A stretch of 64,000 nt of DNA from Pseudoalteromonas sp. XI10 (GCF_001469895.1 NZ_LOPY01000061.1:202839-266838), one strand, 5' to 3'; numbered from the stretch's first letter, positions 26,916 through 37,140 are shown. The notes: generated by a model from the letters alone, not told the origin. Made by a program: numbers and translations.

Positions 26916-28007
26916 TTAGTTGCTCGTTGCTTCAGTAAACACAGGCTCAACTTTGTCACCGGCACGCACAAAACCTTGACCAAGGGTAATAACATTCGCT
27001 TGATTGCCTAGACCCCAAAGCCAAACGCCCTGCTCGGTACTTTTAGCTAGATTTACCGACTTAAACTCTACAATATTGTCGTCATTCACGACTTTTACGC
27101 CGATATTACCTTGCTCATCTAGGGCCATGAAAGCCGGGCTCAATAACATGGCTGGCTCAGTTGGCAACTCAATATTAAGCTGAGTCGAAAAACCTGCTTT
27201 ATATTTCATACCTGGGTTTTCAAATGCCGCTTCGATGCGAAATGTATTGGTGCTGTCATCAGCAACAGATGCAATATAACGAATTCGACCCGGATAGGTT
27301 TTGTCATTTAGCACATGAGCAAAAGTAGCTTGCCCAACTTCTAAGCCCTGCACTTCTTTTTGAGTCGCATCAGCTCTGACAATTAACGGATCTAAATCAG
27401 CAAGCTGCAAAATTGGGTCGCCTATGCCAACATAATCACCAATTTCGACTAAACGCTTGTTGATAACGCCATCAAAAGCAGCACGTACTTCAGTGCGCTC
27501 TAGCTTTAATTCAAGGCTTACCAAGGTTGCTTTTGCTTGTTGCAACATGGCTTGTGCTTGCATGGTCAATACTTTGTTTTGTAAACCTTGCTGATTAAGT
27601 TTAAGCGCGCCTTCGTATTCAGTTTGATACTGTGCAACTAATGCTTCTGCTGATGTGATTTGGGCGGCTAAATCAGATTTATCGAGACGTAAAATAACCT
27701 GATCTTGTTTTACAAACTGACCTTCTTCAACCAAAATTTCGAGTACTTGCCCTGCTTGCCTAGCGCTAATGTTTGCGATTTTGTCAGGCTCAGATTTTCC
27801 ATAAAAAGTTAGGTTTTTATTAATATTCTTAGCGACCAACGGCATTACTTGCACTTTAGGCAAGCGCTCTTGAACTTGCTCATCACTTTGCAGTGCTTTT
27901 TGATCTGCTTTGCTATCCCCAGATAGCATCCACAGTACAATCACCAAAACAATGGCGATAGCTAAAATATAGGGTTTCTTTTCTATTGTTGTAGTTATAT
28001 TTGGCAA
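26916..28007 (-). CDS. RND efflux periplasmic adaptor (membrane fusion protein)
   Basis: This links the pump to the outer-membrane channel. The 363 residues comprise an N-terminal membrane anchor (PYILAIAIVLVIVLWML), a lipoyl/barrel-sandwich domain with ARQAGQVLEILVEEGQFVKQ, a helical hairpin (about residues 100-160), the second lipoyl half (RAAFDGVINKRLVEIGDYV) and a beta-barrel. No lipobox is seen. It is the first gene of the pair; the substrates are unknown. Confidence 0.93.
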   Translation of the reverse strand: MPNITTTIEKKPYILAIAIVLVIVLWMLSGDSKADQKALQSDEQVQERLPKVQVMPLVAKNINKNLTFYGKSEPDKIANISARQAGQVLEILVEEGQFVKQDQVILRLDKSDLAAQITSAEALVAQYQTEYEGALKLNQQGLQNKVLTMQAQAMLQQAKATLVSLELKLERTEVRAAFDGVINKRLVEIGDYVGIGDPILQLADLDPLIVRADATQKEVQGLEVGQATFAHVLNDKTYPGRIRYIASVADDSTNTFRIEAAFENPGMKYKAGFSTQLNIELPTEPAMLLSPAFMALDEQGNIGVKVVNDDNIVEFKSVNLAKSTEQGVWLWGLGNQANVITLGQGFVRAGDKVEPVFTEATSN

Positions 28008-28075
28008 CGCAAAATTCCTTCTAATAATGCGTAAAATTTAGCAGAGGCAAGATATTATGAGAAATTAAGGCAATA

Positions 28076-28102
28076 AAAAAGCCACATAAAGTGGCTTTTT
28101 TA
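28076..28102 (-). terminator. Terminator of erpA
   Basis: AAAAGCCAC and GTGGCTTTT enclose ATAAA, with A and T tracts on both sides. It isolates erpA from the adaptor gene downstream. Confidence 0.85.
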
Positions 28103-28111
28103 AATAATTCG

Positions 28112-28450
28112 TTAAACGCTGAAGCTGGCTCCGCAACCACAGGTTGTTGTTGCATTCGGGTTATTAACAAAAAAGCGTGCGCCTTCAAGCCCTTCAGTAT
28201 AGTCAACGGTACCATCGACCAAGTACTGAATACTCATAGGGTCGATAACAAGCGTTACACCATTTTTAACAATTTCTAAATCGCCAGGGTTAGCTTTTTC
28301 ATCAAAAGTAAAACCATATTGGAAACCTGAGCAACCACCACCTGTTACATAAACACGTAGTTTAAGATCTGGATTCTCTTCTTCTTCGATTAACTGTTTA
28401 ACACGAACAGCTGCTGCATCGCTGAACTTGATTGGCAACTCATCTGACAT
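28112..28450 (-). CDS. erpA: Iron-sulfur cluster insertion protein ErpA
   Basis: This A-type carrier delivers Fe-S clusters to apoproteins such as those of isoprenoid synthesis and respiration. It has 112 residues with the three cluster cysteines in GGGCSGFQY and TTCGCGASF. The N-terminal KFSDAAAVRVKQLI and the length fit ErpA better than IscA or SufA, and no isc genes are nearby. It is a single-gene unit ended by a strong hairpin. Confidence 0.95.
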   Translation of the reverse strand: MSDELPIKFSDAAAVRVKQLIEEEENPDLKLRVYVTGGGCSGFQYGFTFDEKANPGDLEIVKNGVTLVIDPMSIQYLVDGTVDYTEGLEGARFFVNNPNATTTCGCGASFSV

Positions 28451-28630
28451 ACCAAAACCCTCAAAACCTATATTGGCCGCAATTATCTAATACCCGAGTG
28501 TTTTAATCAAGTATCACCAGAAGAGCATCTCAATTATGGTGAGGGCAACTGGCTAAGCTATTCGCCTTGGACTAAAGTTAATTTGTACTACATTTGGGCT
28601 GGCATGAGTTTGCACTGAGGGAAGATAATT

Positions 28631-31006
28631 GTGATAGAGCATTTCAAGCTGCATTTTATAACTGATAATTTAAGCAGTGCGCAGGTCATTCCAGCTGAAT
28701 ACGATTTACTCCTTGTTTTTGCTTCAATCCTCACAGCCGTATTTGCTTCGTATATCTCATTTTTATTATCTGCTCGTATCAAACACTCTTATCTAAAAAA
28801 TGAAAGTCAGATATGGACCATCATGGCTTCGTGTTTTTTAGGTATAGGTATTTGGGGTATGCACTTTGTAGGTATGCTTGCTTATACCTTACCCATCCCT
28901 ATTGAATACAACATTAGCATTACTTTGATATCAATATTGCCAAGTGTGTTTGCCAGTTACATCGTACTCTCACCAGCACTACAAACCAACAAAGGGCTAC
29001 TTTTTAGAAGTGTGTTAATGGGTGCTGGCATTGGCTCGATGCATTTTGTTGGCATGATGGCGATGGTGATGCCCGCAAAAATGGCTTATGAGCCTTGGTT
29101 GTTCTCTTTATCTATTATCGTCGCTATTGTGCTGTCAGGTATCGCATTAAAAATTAATGATTTTCGACTTGCTAAAGGGGTTCATCAAACACGGATGAAC
29201 TTGGTTGTGGCCTTGATAATGGGCAGTGCAATTTCGGGAATGCATTACATTGGCATGATTTCGATGTCGGTTTTTGAAACTGAATACACCACCTATGTTA
29301 CAACCCACGACTACTCGACGTTAGCACAACTTATTATTTTTATTCTGGTGGCACTAAGTCTGATTGTACTAGGTGCTGTTGAGCTCAGAGCAAGGAGCTT
29401 ATTATCAGCAAAACTGAAAGCAGTGCTTAATACCGTACAAGATGTGGTTATTAGCTTTAATAATGAAGGGAAAATTGAATTTGCAAACCCGGCTGTTAAC
29501 CAAGTTTTTGGCTATCACCCGCATGATTTAATAGGCAAACATATTCGTACCCTGATCCCTGAAAGATCGTTAGAACTTGATGAAATCCTCAGGGATTCAC
29601 AGCTTAGTAAAAAAACAGCGGGTAAAAGTAGCAGTCGGCTCTTAAAAGGACAACGAGCGAATAAAAAACGATTTCCTATTACATTAACAATCAGCTCAAT
29701 TGGTAAAAAAGAGTCAGGTCCTTATGTGGCGACAATAAAAGATCTCTCTGATATTCGAAACCAAGAAGCCTTTACACAAACTATTTTCGATAATTTACCC
29801 ATCATGTTGTTTGTAAAAGAAGCTGAGCATTTAACATTTAGCCATGTAAATAAAGCGGGTGAGCAACTACTAGGTAAAAATAAAGACCAACTAATCGGTT
29901 TAAATGACTTTGATATTTTCAGTAATGAACAAGCAGTCAGTTTCGTGCAAACCGATCGCGATGTATTGAAAAGTGATGACACTCTAACTATAGAGGAAAA
30001 GCCGGTTACTATTGATGACAATACTCATTATTTAAGAACACGGAAACTCACAATTAAAGACAGTAATGGTAAAGCGCAATATTTATTGGACGTTTCTGAA
30101 GATGTTACTGAATTAAAACAAGCAAAAACCGAGCTTGAAAGCTTACACCAACGCATGTCTATGGCTGCAGATGCGGCCCATATTGGTATTTGGGAGTGGA
30201 ATTTTGACACTAATGAACTGATCTGGGATGACTGGATGCATACCTTATTTGAAATTCCAAAATCAGAATTTAAAGGGGACTATTCAGCATGGGCTAATAG
30301 CTTACACCCAGATGAATATGAAGGCGTGACCAACAAGCTAAAACTCGCAATTTTAAATGGCGAAGAGTTTCACGCAGAATTTCAGATTGTTCTGCCCTCA
30401 GGCAAAACCCGCTATATCAATGCAGATGGACGAATATACGGCAACCGGATGATTGGTGTTAATTTCGATATCACAAAACGCGTCATGGCAGAGAAGAAAA
30501 TTAGGCAATTAGCACAAACAGATTACCTTACTGGTTTAGCAAATCGTAGCGCGCTTGAGCGATTCATCAAGCAAGAATTTGCCCGTGTTGAGCGCACAGG
30601 CTCTAAGGTAGGTTGCCTTTATTTTGATCTTGATAAGTTTAAGCCGATTAACGACACCCATGGCCATGCGATGGGAGATAAAGTACTGATAGAAGTTGCC
30701 AAACGCTTACAAGACACCGCTCGCAAAACCGATTGTGCTGCACGCATTGGTGGTGATGAGTTTGTAGTTATTGTTACCGACATAGAAAACCAAGTACAAA
30801 TAAACCGTGCACTATCACGATTGATCTGTGCGATTAAGGCGCCGATAAAATCAGAGTATGGTGACTTGCTCGTTGAGGCGAGTGTTGGCTTTGCATTATA
30901 TCCTGACGATGCGCAATCATTTGACGAATTACTTAGCATGGCCGATAAGCGTATGTATGACCAAAAACATCACTGCTTTAGTTGTAATGTTATGAACTGC
31001 AAATAA
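28631..31006 (+). CDS. MHYT-PAS-GGDEF membrane diguanylate cyclase
   Basis: This predicted sensor makes cyclic di-GMP. Its order is an MHYT membrane sensor with seven helices (about 1-250; repeats MHFVGM, MHFVGM, MHYIGM), thought to sense O2, CO or NO through bound metal; PAS-like domains at about 265-375, 385-495 and 505-615; and a GGDEF domain (about 625-785). The active motif GGDEF is at 707-711 and the inhibitory RxxD (RKTD) at 698-701, so product inhibition is expected. No EAL domain is present. The start is a GTG with GAAG upstream. The last residues carry an odd cysteine cluster (CFSCNVMNC). Confidence 0.92.
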   Translation: MIEHFKLHFITDNLSSAQVIPAEYDLLLVFASILTAVFASYISFLLSARIKHSYLKNESQIWTIMASCFLGIGIWGMHFVGMLAYTLPIPIEYNISITLISILPSVFASYIVLSPALQTNKGLLFRSVLMGAGIGSMHFVGMMAMVMPAKMAYEPWLFSLSIIVAIVLSGIALKINDFRLAKGVHQTRMNLVVALIMGSAISGMHYIGMISMSVFETEYTTYVTTHDYSTLAQLIIFILVALSLIVLGAVELRARSLLSAKLKAVLNTVQDVVISFNNEGKIEFANPAVNQVFGYHPHDLIGKHIRTLIPERSLELDEILRDSQLSKKTAGKSSSRLLKGQRANKKRFPITLTISSIGKKESGPYVATIKDLSDIRNQEAFTQTIFDNLPIMLFVKEAEHLTFSHVNKAGEQLLGKNKDQLIGLNDFDIFSNEQAVSFVQTDRDVLKSDDTLTIEEKPVTIDDNTHYLRTRKLTIKDSNGKAQYLLDVSEDVTELKQAKTELESLHQRMSMAADAAHIGIWEWNFDTNELIWDDWMHTLFEIPKSEFKGDYSAWANSLHPDEYEGVTNKLKLAILNGEEFHAEFQIVLPSGKTRYINADGRIYGNRMIGVNFDITKRVMAEKKIRQLAQTDYLTGLANRSALERFIKQEFARVERTGSKVGCLYFDLDKFKPINDTHGHAMGDKVLIEVAKRLQDTARKTDCAARIGGDEFVVIVTDIENQVQINRALSRLICAIKAPIKSEYGDLLVEASVGFALYPDDAQSFDELLSMADKRMYDQKHHCFSCNVMNCK

Positions 31007-31077
31007 GCAAATTAATAATGCTAAAAACTCTAATTTAGACGTATACTTATTAAACAATTAATAATGATTCTTTTTCC

Positions 31078-32409
31078 ATGCTTACTCGCTTTTATTATTT
31101 TATGGTACTTGTTTTTAGCTCGCTTGCAGCTGCTGATAGCACGTACCAAGAAACATGGAAAATCACCTCTTTAGAAGCCCCGCCGTATGCAAGTAGTACA
31201 ATGGAAAATGGCGGTGATGCTATTGCATTACTAAGAGACAGGCTTGCCAAAAAATCAATAGACCTCGAAGTTGAATATTTACCTTGGCAAGATGCAATAA
31301 AAAAAGCCCAGTTAACCGGCTACCTGGGTTATTACCCTGCTTGGCCATCTGAAATGATGCCCGGCTTTGTAGCTTCACCCACTATTTTAAATTCTCAATT
31401 AGCTGTCATTACCACTCAGTCTAATCCACAAGATTTTGAAAATCTTGAACAGCTTTTTAATGAGCACAAAGTTGGCGTTGTTGAGCCTTATATTTACCCG
31501 GGTGTGGTCGAAAAAGTGATTCAATCCTATGCTGGCAGCATTGTGCAAACAGCAAACGATGAAGAGCTATTCCACTTAATGCAAACTAAGCAGATTAATT
31601 TTGCGATTACTGCGCCAAAAGTACTTAACTATTTTGCTGAGCAACAAAACCTACCTGAGCCGAAAATAGTAACTCAGTTTACCGACTCCCCATTAGTGAT
31701 TGGCATACGCAATGACGCTGAAAACAAAGCTAAAATAGCCTTACTCAATGATTTATTTACTGGCGCAATTCCATCTGCAACAAATTACTCTCGGCCAAAA
31801 AAGCTGTTGTTAACCTATATAGATATTCCGCGTGTAGCGCCATTCAAAGCGTTAATGAGTGATGTTTATAATGATTTAAATATCAAAGTCCAGATGCAAG
31901 CAACACCATCTCGAAGAGGCGTATTGTTATTAAATGCAGGCATCGTTGACGGCGATATTGTGCGCTCACAAAGTAATATGCGTAAATTCGAGAATATTAT
32001 TGTCGTAGAACCTAGCCTTGGCGTTATTAACTTAGTGCTTCTATGTCGAAAATCGCTGCCATGCGATAGAGATAATTTATACAACCCAAACAACCGAATT
32101 ATGAGCTCGATTGGTGATATAGAAATACTTAATGAGTTTGATATTAAAGCAGAAGTCATTCATAACGAAGACTTGAGCCATACGCTTACTATGCTAAAAA
32201 AAGGTCGTGTCGATTATGCACTTTATCCTGCGCTCAATAACGATATAGCTACCTTTAAAAAAGATTTTTCTGTAATTGTACTAAGGCAAATGGCTATCAA
32301 CACGGTTATTCATAAAAAACATGCCCCGTTGGTAGATGAAATATCCAAAGCCATTACAGCTCGCTTACCTGAATTAACTCAGCGAATTAATAACTACAGC
32401 AAAGATTAG
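31078..32409 (+). CDS. Periplasmic double solute-binding-like protein
   Basis: This signal-peptide protein (cleavage near SLAAADS) of 443 residues appears to contain two family 3 periplasmic binding-like domains in tandem. The first covers about 28-230, with WKITSLEAPPYAS and LPWQDAIKKAQ. The second covers about 240-440, with QMQATPSRRGVLLLNAG and LKKGRVDYALYP. No permease or ATPase is nearby, so it is unlikely to be a transporter part. A periplasmic sensor role, perhaps feeding the cyclase 71 bases upstream, is inference. Confidence 0.65.
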   Translation: MLTRFYYFMVLVFSSLAAADSTYQETWKITSLEAPPYASSTMENGGDAIALLRDRLAKKSIDLEVEYLPWQDAIKKAQLTGYLGYYPAWPSEMMPGFVASPTILNSQLAVITTQSNPQDFENLEQLFNEHKVGVVEPYIYPGVVEKVIQSYAGSIVQTANDEELFHLMQTKQINFAITAPKVLNYFAEQQNLPEPKIVTQFTDSPLVIGIRNDAENKAKIALLNDLFTGAIPSATNYSRPKKLLLTYIDIPRVAPFKALMSDVYNDLNIKVQMQATPSRRGVLLLNAGIVDGDIVRSQSNMRKFENIIVVEPSLGVINLVLLCRKSLPCDRDNLYNPNNRIMSSIGDIEILNEFDIKAEVIHNEDLSHTLTMLKKGRVDYALYPALNNDIATFKKDFSVIVLRQMAINTVIHKKHAPLVDEISKAITARLPELTQRINNYSKD

Positions 32410-32508
32410 CTAGATTTACCCAAAATGCAGATAAAATTATAAAATCCCAACGACTAAGTGAATTTGATTTGCTAAACTGCGGCTCAAAAGTGCTGTGAGG
32501 AAATATGC

Positions 32509-34191
32509 ATGTGGCTTGAGAGACTAAGACGTCGCCTAGCAAAGCCTAAAACATCTGTGCAATTGTGCTTACTTGGTGTAAGTGCAGGGTTAATTGCGGC
32601 AGTGTTAATCATACTTTTTCGCCTCACAATCATGTTTTTTCAAAGCTTATTTTTAGATAAGCCCGATGACTTCACCACTTTACCAACCTATGAGCGGATG
32701 ATACTGCCTGTGGGTGCGGCCCTATTAATCGCCTTATTCGCCGCCCTAACAGGCTTTAAGCATTATCGTCTTGGTATCCCATTTGTAATTCACCGCATTA
32801 AAAAACATTATGGTCAAATGCCGCTTTACAACACGGTAAACCAATTTGTCGGTGGTGCATTAGCCCTGATCAGTGGTTTTTCGGTCGGTCGAGAAGGTCC
32901 ATCAGTACATATGGGTGCAACAGGTGCAAGCTTACTGGCCGATAAATTACACCTTCCACATAATGCAATGCGTACCCTCACCGGTTGTGGTGTTGCAGCT
33001 GGTATTGCTGCCTCATTTAACACCCCACTTGCAGCCGTTATCTTTGTCATGGAGGTGGTGCTGAGGGAGTATAAGGTGCATATTTTCGTACCAATTATGC
33101 TCGCTGCGGTTACCGGGGCATTAGCCACACAATTTGTATTTGGTGACGCTTCTGAGCTTGCGCTTATTACTATGAATCCATTAAGTGGTTGGCATTACCC
33201 ATTTTTAATCATTTTTGGTATGGCACTTGGCGCTGTTGCCTATGCATTTAACCAAAACTTGATGCTTATAATCCGTACTTTTAAACCACTAAGTATGTTC
33301 CCTCGTCTATTACTAGCAGGATTAATAGCAGGCTTAATTGCTTATATGGTTCCTCATGCGATGGGCTCAGGTATGAGTGCTATCACTATTGCCATTGAAT
33401 CACCAGATGATGTGCAGTTTTTAACAACCATCTTGATTGCCAAATTACTCGCCACTTTATTTGCCATTGGTTTAGGTATTCCAGGTGGGATCATCGGCCC
33501 TGTTATTGGGCTTGGGGTATTAATGGGCACCTTAATGGCCTTTTTCGCGCAGTTTATTAGTCCGGGTGTTGATATCACAGGTACCTATAGCATGCTTGGC
33601 ATGGCGGGGTTATTGGCTGCAACATTACACGCACCACTGGCTGCGCTTACTACGGTTATGGAGTTAACCTCAAGTCCTGAGATTATTGTGCCAGCCATGC
33701 TGGTGATCTCAACGGCTTATGTAACGGCACTGCAGTTTTTTGGTAACCGCTCTATTTTTATGCAACAACTCGATTTCCAAGGGCTTGAGTATCAAATATC
33801 ACCTGCTACCGAAGCATTACAAAAAGTAGGTGTGATGGATGAAATGGATGAGCAGTTCAAGCTGCTTTACAGTGACGACAAACAACAAATTAAAGAGTCG
33901 CTCGATGCCCTTGATAGCCAAACCCCGCTGATTGTTCATGATGAAGAGAATGGCTATCGTCTTGCTGAATATGATTTAAGCCTGATGTCTGATCAAGAAA
34001 GTAATATCAAATATGTCAGCCTTGCCGGCCTTAGTAGCCAAGCAACTTTAGCCGATGCTTTTGACTTATTAAAAGATAAACGCAGCGGTGCTGTGTATAT
34101 TTACAACCTGCTTGATAACCAACAGATTATGGGCCTTTTGCGTTGGGACCAAATCAGACATATCCTTACCATACGCAACAGTTTGTTATAA
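32509..34191 (+). CDS. ClC family chloride channel/transporter
   Basis: This ClC membrane protein of 560 residues has about 420 residues of membrane domain and a C-terminal cytoplasmic region where CBS domains usually lie. The gating glutamate is present in GREGPSVHMG. SFNTPLAAVIFVMEVV and GIPGGIIGPVIGLG are the other signature helices. Compared with E. coli ClcA, the internal proton glutamate (E203) aligns with Val, the central Tyr445 with Phe, and the GSGIP serine with Leu. A plain anion channel is therefore possible. hemJ follows after 20 bases. Confidence 0.9.
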   Translation: MWLERLRRRLAKPKTSVQLCLLGVSAGLIAAVLIILFRLTIMFFQSLFLDKPDDFTTLPTYERMILPVGAALLIALFAALTGFKHYRLGIPFVIHRIKKHYGQMPLYNTVNQFVGGALALISGFSVGREGPSVHMGATGASLLADKLHLPHNAMRTLTGCGVAAGIAASFNTPLAAVIFVMEVVLREYKVHIFVPIMLAAVTGALATQFVFGDASELALITMNPLSGWHYPFLIIFGMALGAVAYAFNQNLMLIIRTFKPLSMFPRLLLAGLIAGLIAYMVPHAMGSGMSAITIAIESPDDVQFLTTILIAKLLATLFAIGLGIPGGIIGPVIGLGVLMGTLMAFFAQFISPGVDITGTYSMLGMAGLLAATLHAPLAALTTVMELTSSPEIIVPAMLVISTAYVTALQFFGNRSIFMQQLDFQGLEYQISPATEALQKVGVMDEMDEQFKLLYSDDKQQIKESLDALDSQTPLIVHDEENGYRLAEYDLSLMSDQESNIKYVSLAGLSSQATLADAFDLLKDKRSGAVYIYNLLDNQQIMGLLRWDQIRHILTIRNSLL

Positions 34192-34211
34192 CAATTAAAA
34201 TGGATGCTTAA

Positions 34212-34646
34212 ATGAGTGCGCTATTAGTTTATAAAACCTTCCACGTATTTTTTATGATTGCTTGGTTTGCCGGTATTTTTTACCTGCCACGTCTTTTTGT
34301 TTACCACGCAATGAGTGAAGAAAAAGCCTGCAACTCAATGCTGAAAGTAATGGAACGCCGCTTACTGTTTTTTGTGACGCCGTTTGCCGTTTTAACATTG
34401 GTGTTTGGTGTACTGACCATTTTTGAATATGGTCGAGACTGGTTTAGATACAGCATGTGGCTGCACTACAAACTGGTGTTAGTGATTATTCTTTATATCT
34501 ACCACGGCTATTGCTTCAAACTACTGGCTGACTTTAAGCATGACCGCAATACACGTAGCGATCGCTTTTACCGTATTTTTAATGAAGTTCCGGTACTCAT
34601 CCTTTTAGCTATAGTGGCACTAGCAATTATTAAACCTAACTTATAA
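34212..34646 (+). CDS. hemJ: Protoporphyrinogen oxidase HemJ
   Basis: This membrane enzyme oxidises protoporphyrinogen IX to protoporphyrin IX, the step before ferrochelatase, in bacteria without HemG or HemY. It has 144 residues with four helices. The conserved histidine of KTFHVFFMIAWFAGI and the lysine of WLHYKLVLV match family key residues. The heme pathway gene hemL lies 1.2 kb downstream, beyond pyrB. Confidence 0.92.
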   Translation: MSALLVYKTFHVFFMIAWFAGIFYLPRLFVYHAMSEEKACNSMLKVMERRLLFFVTPFAVLTLVFGVLTIFEYGRDWFRYSMWLHYKLVLVIILYIYHGYCFKLLADFKHDRNTRSDRFYRIFNEVPVLILLAIVALAIIKPNL

Positions 34647-34750
34647 TTTGCTGCTGTGAACGCTAAAAATTTGCTATAGTATTGCGCAAATTTATGCGGC
34701 CTCCCATACCGAGTGCCAGCGCCCTATAAATGTGATTAGGAACAAACCCC

Positions 34751-35767
34751 ATGCTAAGTTTCCAAGGTGAAAATATCCTGTCGGTCAATCAGCTTGATCG
34801 AGATTGTATTGAACGTATTTTTGCAGTTGCTAAGAAAATGGAGCCTTATGCTAAAAAGCAAAAGCGCACCAATGTTTTAGAGGGCGCAATTTTAGCGAAC
34901 TTGTTCTTTGAACCAAGCACGCGTACTCGCGTAAGTTTTGGTACAGCATTTAACTTACTAGGTGGTTTGGTTCGTGAAACAACGGGCATGCAAAGCTCTG
35001 CGCTTGCAAAAGGTGAATCTTTGTATGATACCGCACGCGTGATCTCAGCGTATGCAGATGCAGTCGCAATGCGCCACCCTGACGCAGGCTCTGTTGCTGA
35101 GTTTGCCACAGGCTGTGATGTACCAGTAATCAATGGCGGTGATGGCTCAAATGAACACCCAACACAAGCCCTACTTGACTTACTCACGATTGAACGTGAG
35201 CTAGGTCGTTTCAACCAAAGCATCGACGGTATGCACATTGCCCTAGTAGGTGATTTAAAATACGGCCGTACTGTGCACTCTTTATCTAAATTACTTTGTC
35301 ATTATAAAGACGTTAAGTTCTCAATGGTGGCACCTGATGGCTTACAAATGCCAGACTACATTTTAGATGCTGTTGATAACGCAGGTCATAAAATTCAAGT
35401 AGTCGATAAGATGGAAGGCAACTTGGCCGCCGATATTGTTTATCAAACCCGTATCCAAGAAGAGCGCTTCCCTTCTCAAGAAGAAGCTAACAAATACCGT
35501 GGTGGTTTCCGTATCAGCCAGGCAATTTACAACGCACACTGTAAGCCTAACTCAGTACTGATGCATCCACTTCCTCGTGATAGCCGTTTAGAAGCAAACG
35601 AGCTAGATAACGATTTAAATAGCAACGACAACCTAGCGATTTTCCGCCAAGTACAAAATGGCGTGTTAATTCGCATGGCGTTGTTTGCTCTAACCTTAGA
35701 TGTTGCCGACAAAGTTGAGCAATATGAAGTCGACGTGCCTTGGTTTAGCCGTAAACGTAATAGCTAA
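34751..35767 (+). CDS. pyrB: Aspartate carbamoyltransferase
   Basis: PyrB condenses carbamoyl phosphate with aspartate, the committed step of pyrimidine synthesis. The carbamoyl-phosphate motif FEPSTRTRVSF and the HPTQALLDLLTI motif are present, with HPLPRD in the aspartate loop. It has 338 residues, longer than E. coli PyrB (311) and like the single-gene marine form. No pyrI regulatory-chain gene follows. TATAGT near 34677 may be its -10 element, at low confidence. Confidence 0.96.
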   Translation: MLSFQGENILSVNQLDRDCIERIFAVAKKMEPYAKKQKRTNVLEGAILANLFFEPSTRTRVSFGTAFNLLGGLVRETTGMQSSALAKGESLYDTARVISAYADAVAMRHPDAGSVAEFATGCDVPVINGGDGSNEHPTQALLDLLTIERELGRFNQSIDGMHIALVGDLKYGRTVHSLSKLLCHYKDVKFSMVAPDGLQMPDYILDAVDNAGHKIQVVDKMEGNLAADIVYQTRIQEERFPSQEEANKYRGGFRISQAIYNAHCKPNSVLMHPLPRDSRLEANELDNDLNSNDNLAIFRQVQNGVLIRMALFALTLDVADKVEQYEVDVPWFSRKRNS

Positions 35768-35839
35768 CTTGCTTCGTTTTGGGCTCTTTGAGCCCTTGCA
35801 AACCAACTCATTTAACGTGACAACCCAATAGGACTATTC

Positions 35840-37120
35840 ATGACAATTAGCCAAGATCTTTTTAATCGCGCGCAAGAATCAATTCCAGGCGGTGTTAACT
35901 CACCAGTTCGTGCCTTCAATGGCGTTGGCGGTACTCCTTTATTCATCACTAAAGCAGAAGGTCCTTTTACCTTTGATGCTGATGGTAACCGTTATATCGA
36001 TTACGTTGGTTCATGGGGACCAATGATCATGGGTCACAACCACCCAGCTATTAAACAAGCGGTATTAGAAGCCGTTGAAAATGGCTTAAGCTATGGTGCG
36101 CCAACCGAAACTGAAATTTTAATGGCCGAAAAAGTAAAAGAGCTAGTACCATCAATCGAAAAAGTACGTATGGTAAGCTCAGGTACTGAAGCAACCATGA
36201 GTGCAATTCGCTTAGCACGTGGTTTCACTGGCCGTGACAAAATCTTAAAGTTTGAAGGCTGTTACCACGGTCATGCCGACTCACTTCTAGTAAAAGCAGG
36301 CTCAGGTGCGCTGACTATGGGTGTACCTAACTCGCCAGGTATTCCTGAAGATTTTGCTAAGCACACCTTAACTGTGTCGTTTAACAACCTTGATGAAGTA
36401 AAAGCAATTTTCTCAAAATACGCTGACGAAATCGCTTGTATCATCGTTGAACCAGTTGCTGGCAACATGAACTGTATTCCACCTGTATCTGGCTTCTTAG
36501 AAGGTTTACGTGAGGTGTGTGATGAATACAAATCTGTACTTATTTTTGATGAAGTAATGACAGGTTTCCGTGTTGCTTTAGGCGGCGCACAAGCTTACTA
36601 CAACATCAAGCCAGACCTAACTTGTTTAGGTAAAGTGATCGGTGGCGGTATGCCAGTGGGTGCATTTGGTGGTAAGAAAGAAATCATGGATTACATCGCA
36701 CCTGTTGGCCCAGTTTATCAAGCGGGTACATTATCAGGTAACCCAATTGCCATGGCAGCCGGCTTAAAATCTTTAGAGCTATTAAGTGCTGAAGGCCTGC
36801 ATGATGAGCTTGAAGCAAAGAGCAAAGCAATTTGTGAAGGCTTTGAAGCCGCTGCGAAAAAAGCAGGCATTGCACTTACAACAAACTACGCAGGTGGTAT
36901 GTACGGTTTCTTCTTTACTGATAAAGAAAAAGTAACTAGCTACCAACAAGCGACTGAGTGTGATTTAGAGCGCTTCAAAAAGTTCTTCCACTTAATGCTA
37001 GAAGAAGGTGTTTACCTAGCTCCTTCGGCATTTGAAGCTGGCTTTGTGTGCGCTGAGCACTCTGAAAAAGAGATCAACGACACCATTGCAGCAGCAGAGC
37101 GCGCATTCGCGAAGCTTTAA
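35840..37120 (+). CDS. hemL: Glutamate-1-semialdehyde 2,1-aminomutase
   Basis: This PLP enzyme makes 5-aminolevulinate from glutamate-1-semialdehyde in the C5 heme pathway. It has 426 residues with the start signature IPGGVNSPVRAF, the FDEVMTGFRV segment with the PLP-contacting Asp, and the Schiff-base lysine in LGKVIGGGMPVG. The pyrB gene 72 bases upstream may share its transcript. A strong terminator follows. Confidence 0.97.
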   Translation: MTISQDLFNRAQESIPGGVNSPVRAFNGVGGTPLFITKAEGPFTFDADGNRYIDYVGSWGPMIMGHNHPAIKQAVLEAVENGLSYGAPTETEILMAEKVKELVPSIEKVRMVSSGTEATMSAIRLARGFTGRDKILKFEGCYHGHADSLLVKAGSGALTMGVPNSPGIPEDFAKHTLTVSFNNLDEVKAIFSKYADEIACIIVEPVAGNMNCIPPVSGFLEGLREVCDEYKSVLIFDEVMTGFRVALGGAQAYYNIKPDLTCLGKVIGGGMPVGAFGGKKEIMDYIAPVGPVYQAGTLSGNPIAMAAGLKSLELLSAEGLHDELEAKSKAICEGFEAAAKKAGIALTTNYAGGMYGFFFTDKEKVTSYQQATECDLERFKKFFHLMLEEGVYLAPSAFEAGFVCAEHSEKEINDTIAAAERAFAKL

Positions 37121-37140
37121 TAAGCGTTAAGCAAGTTAAT

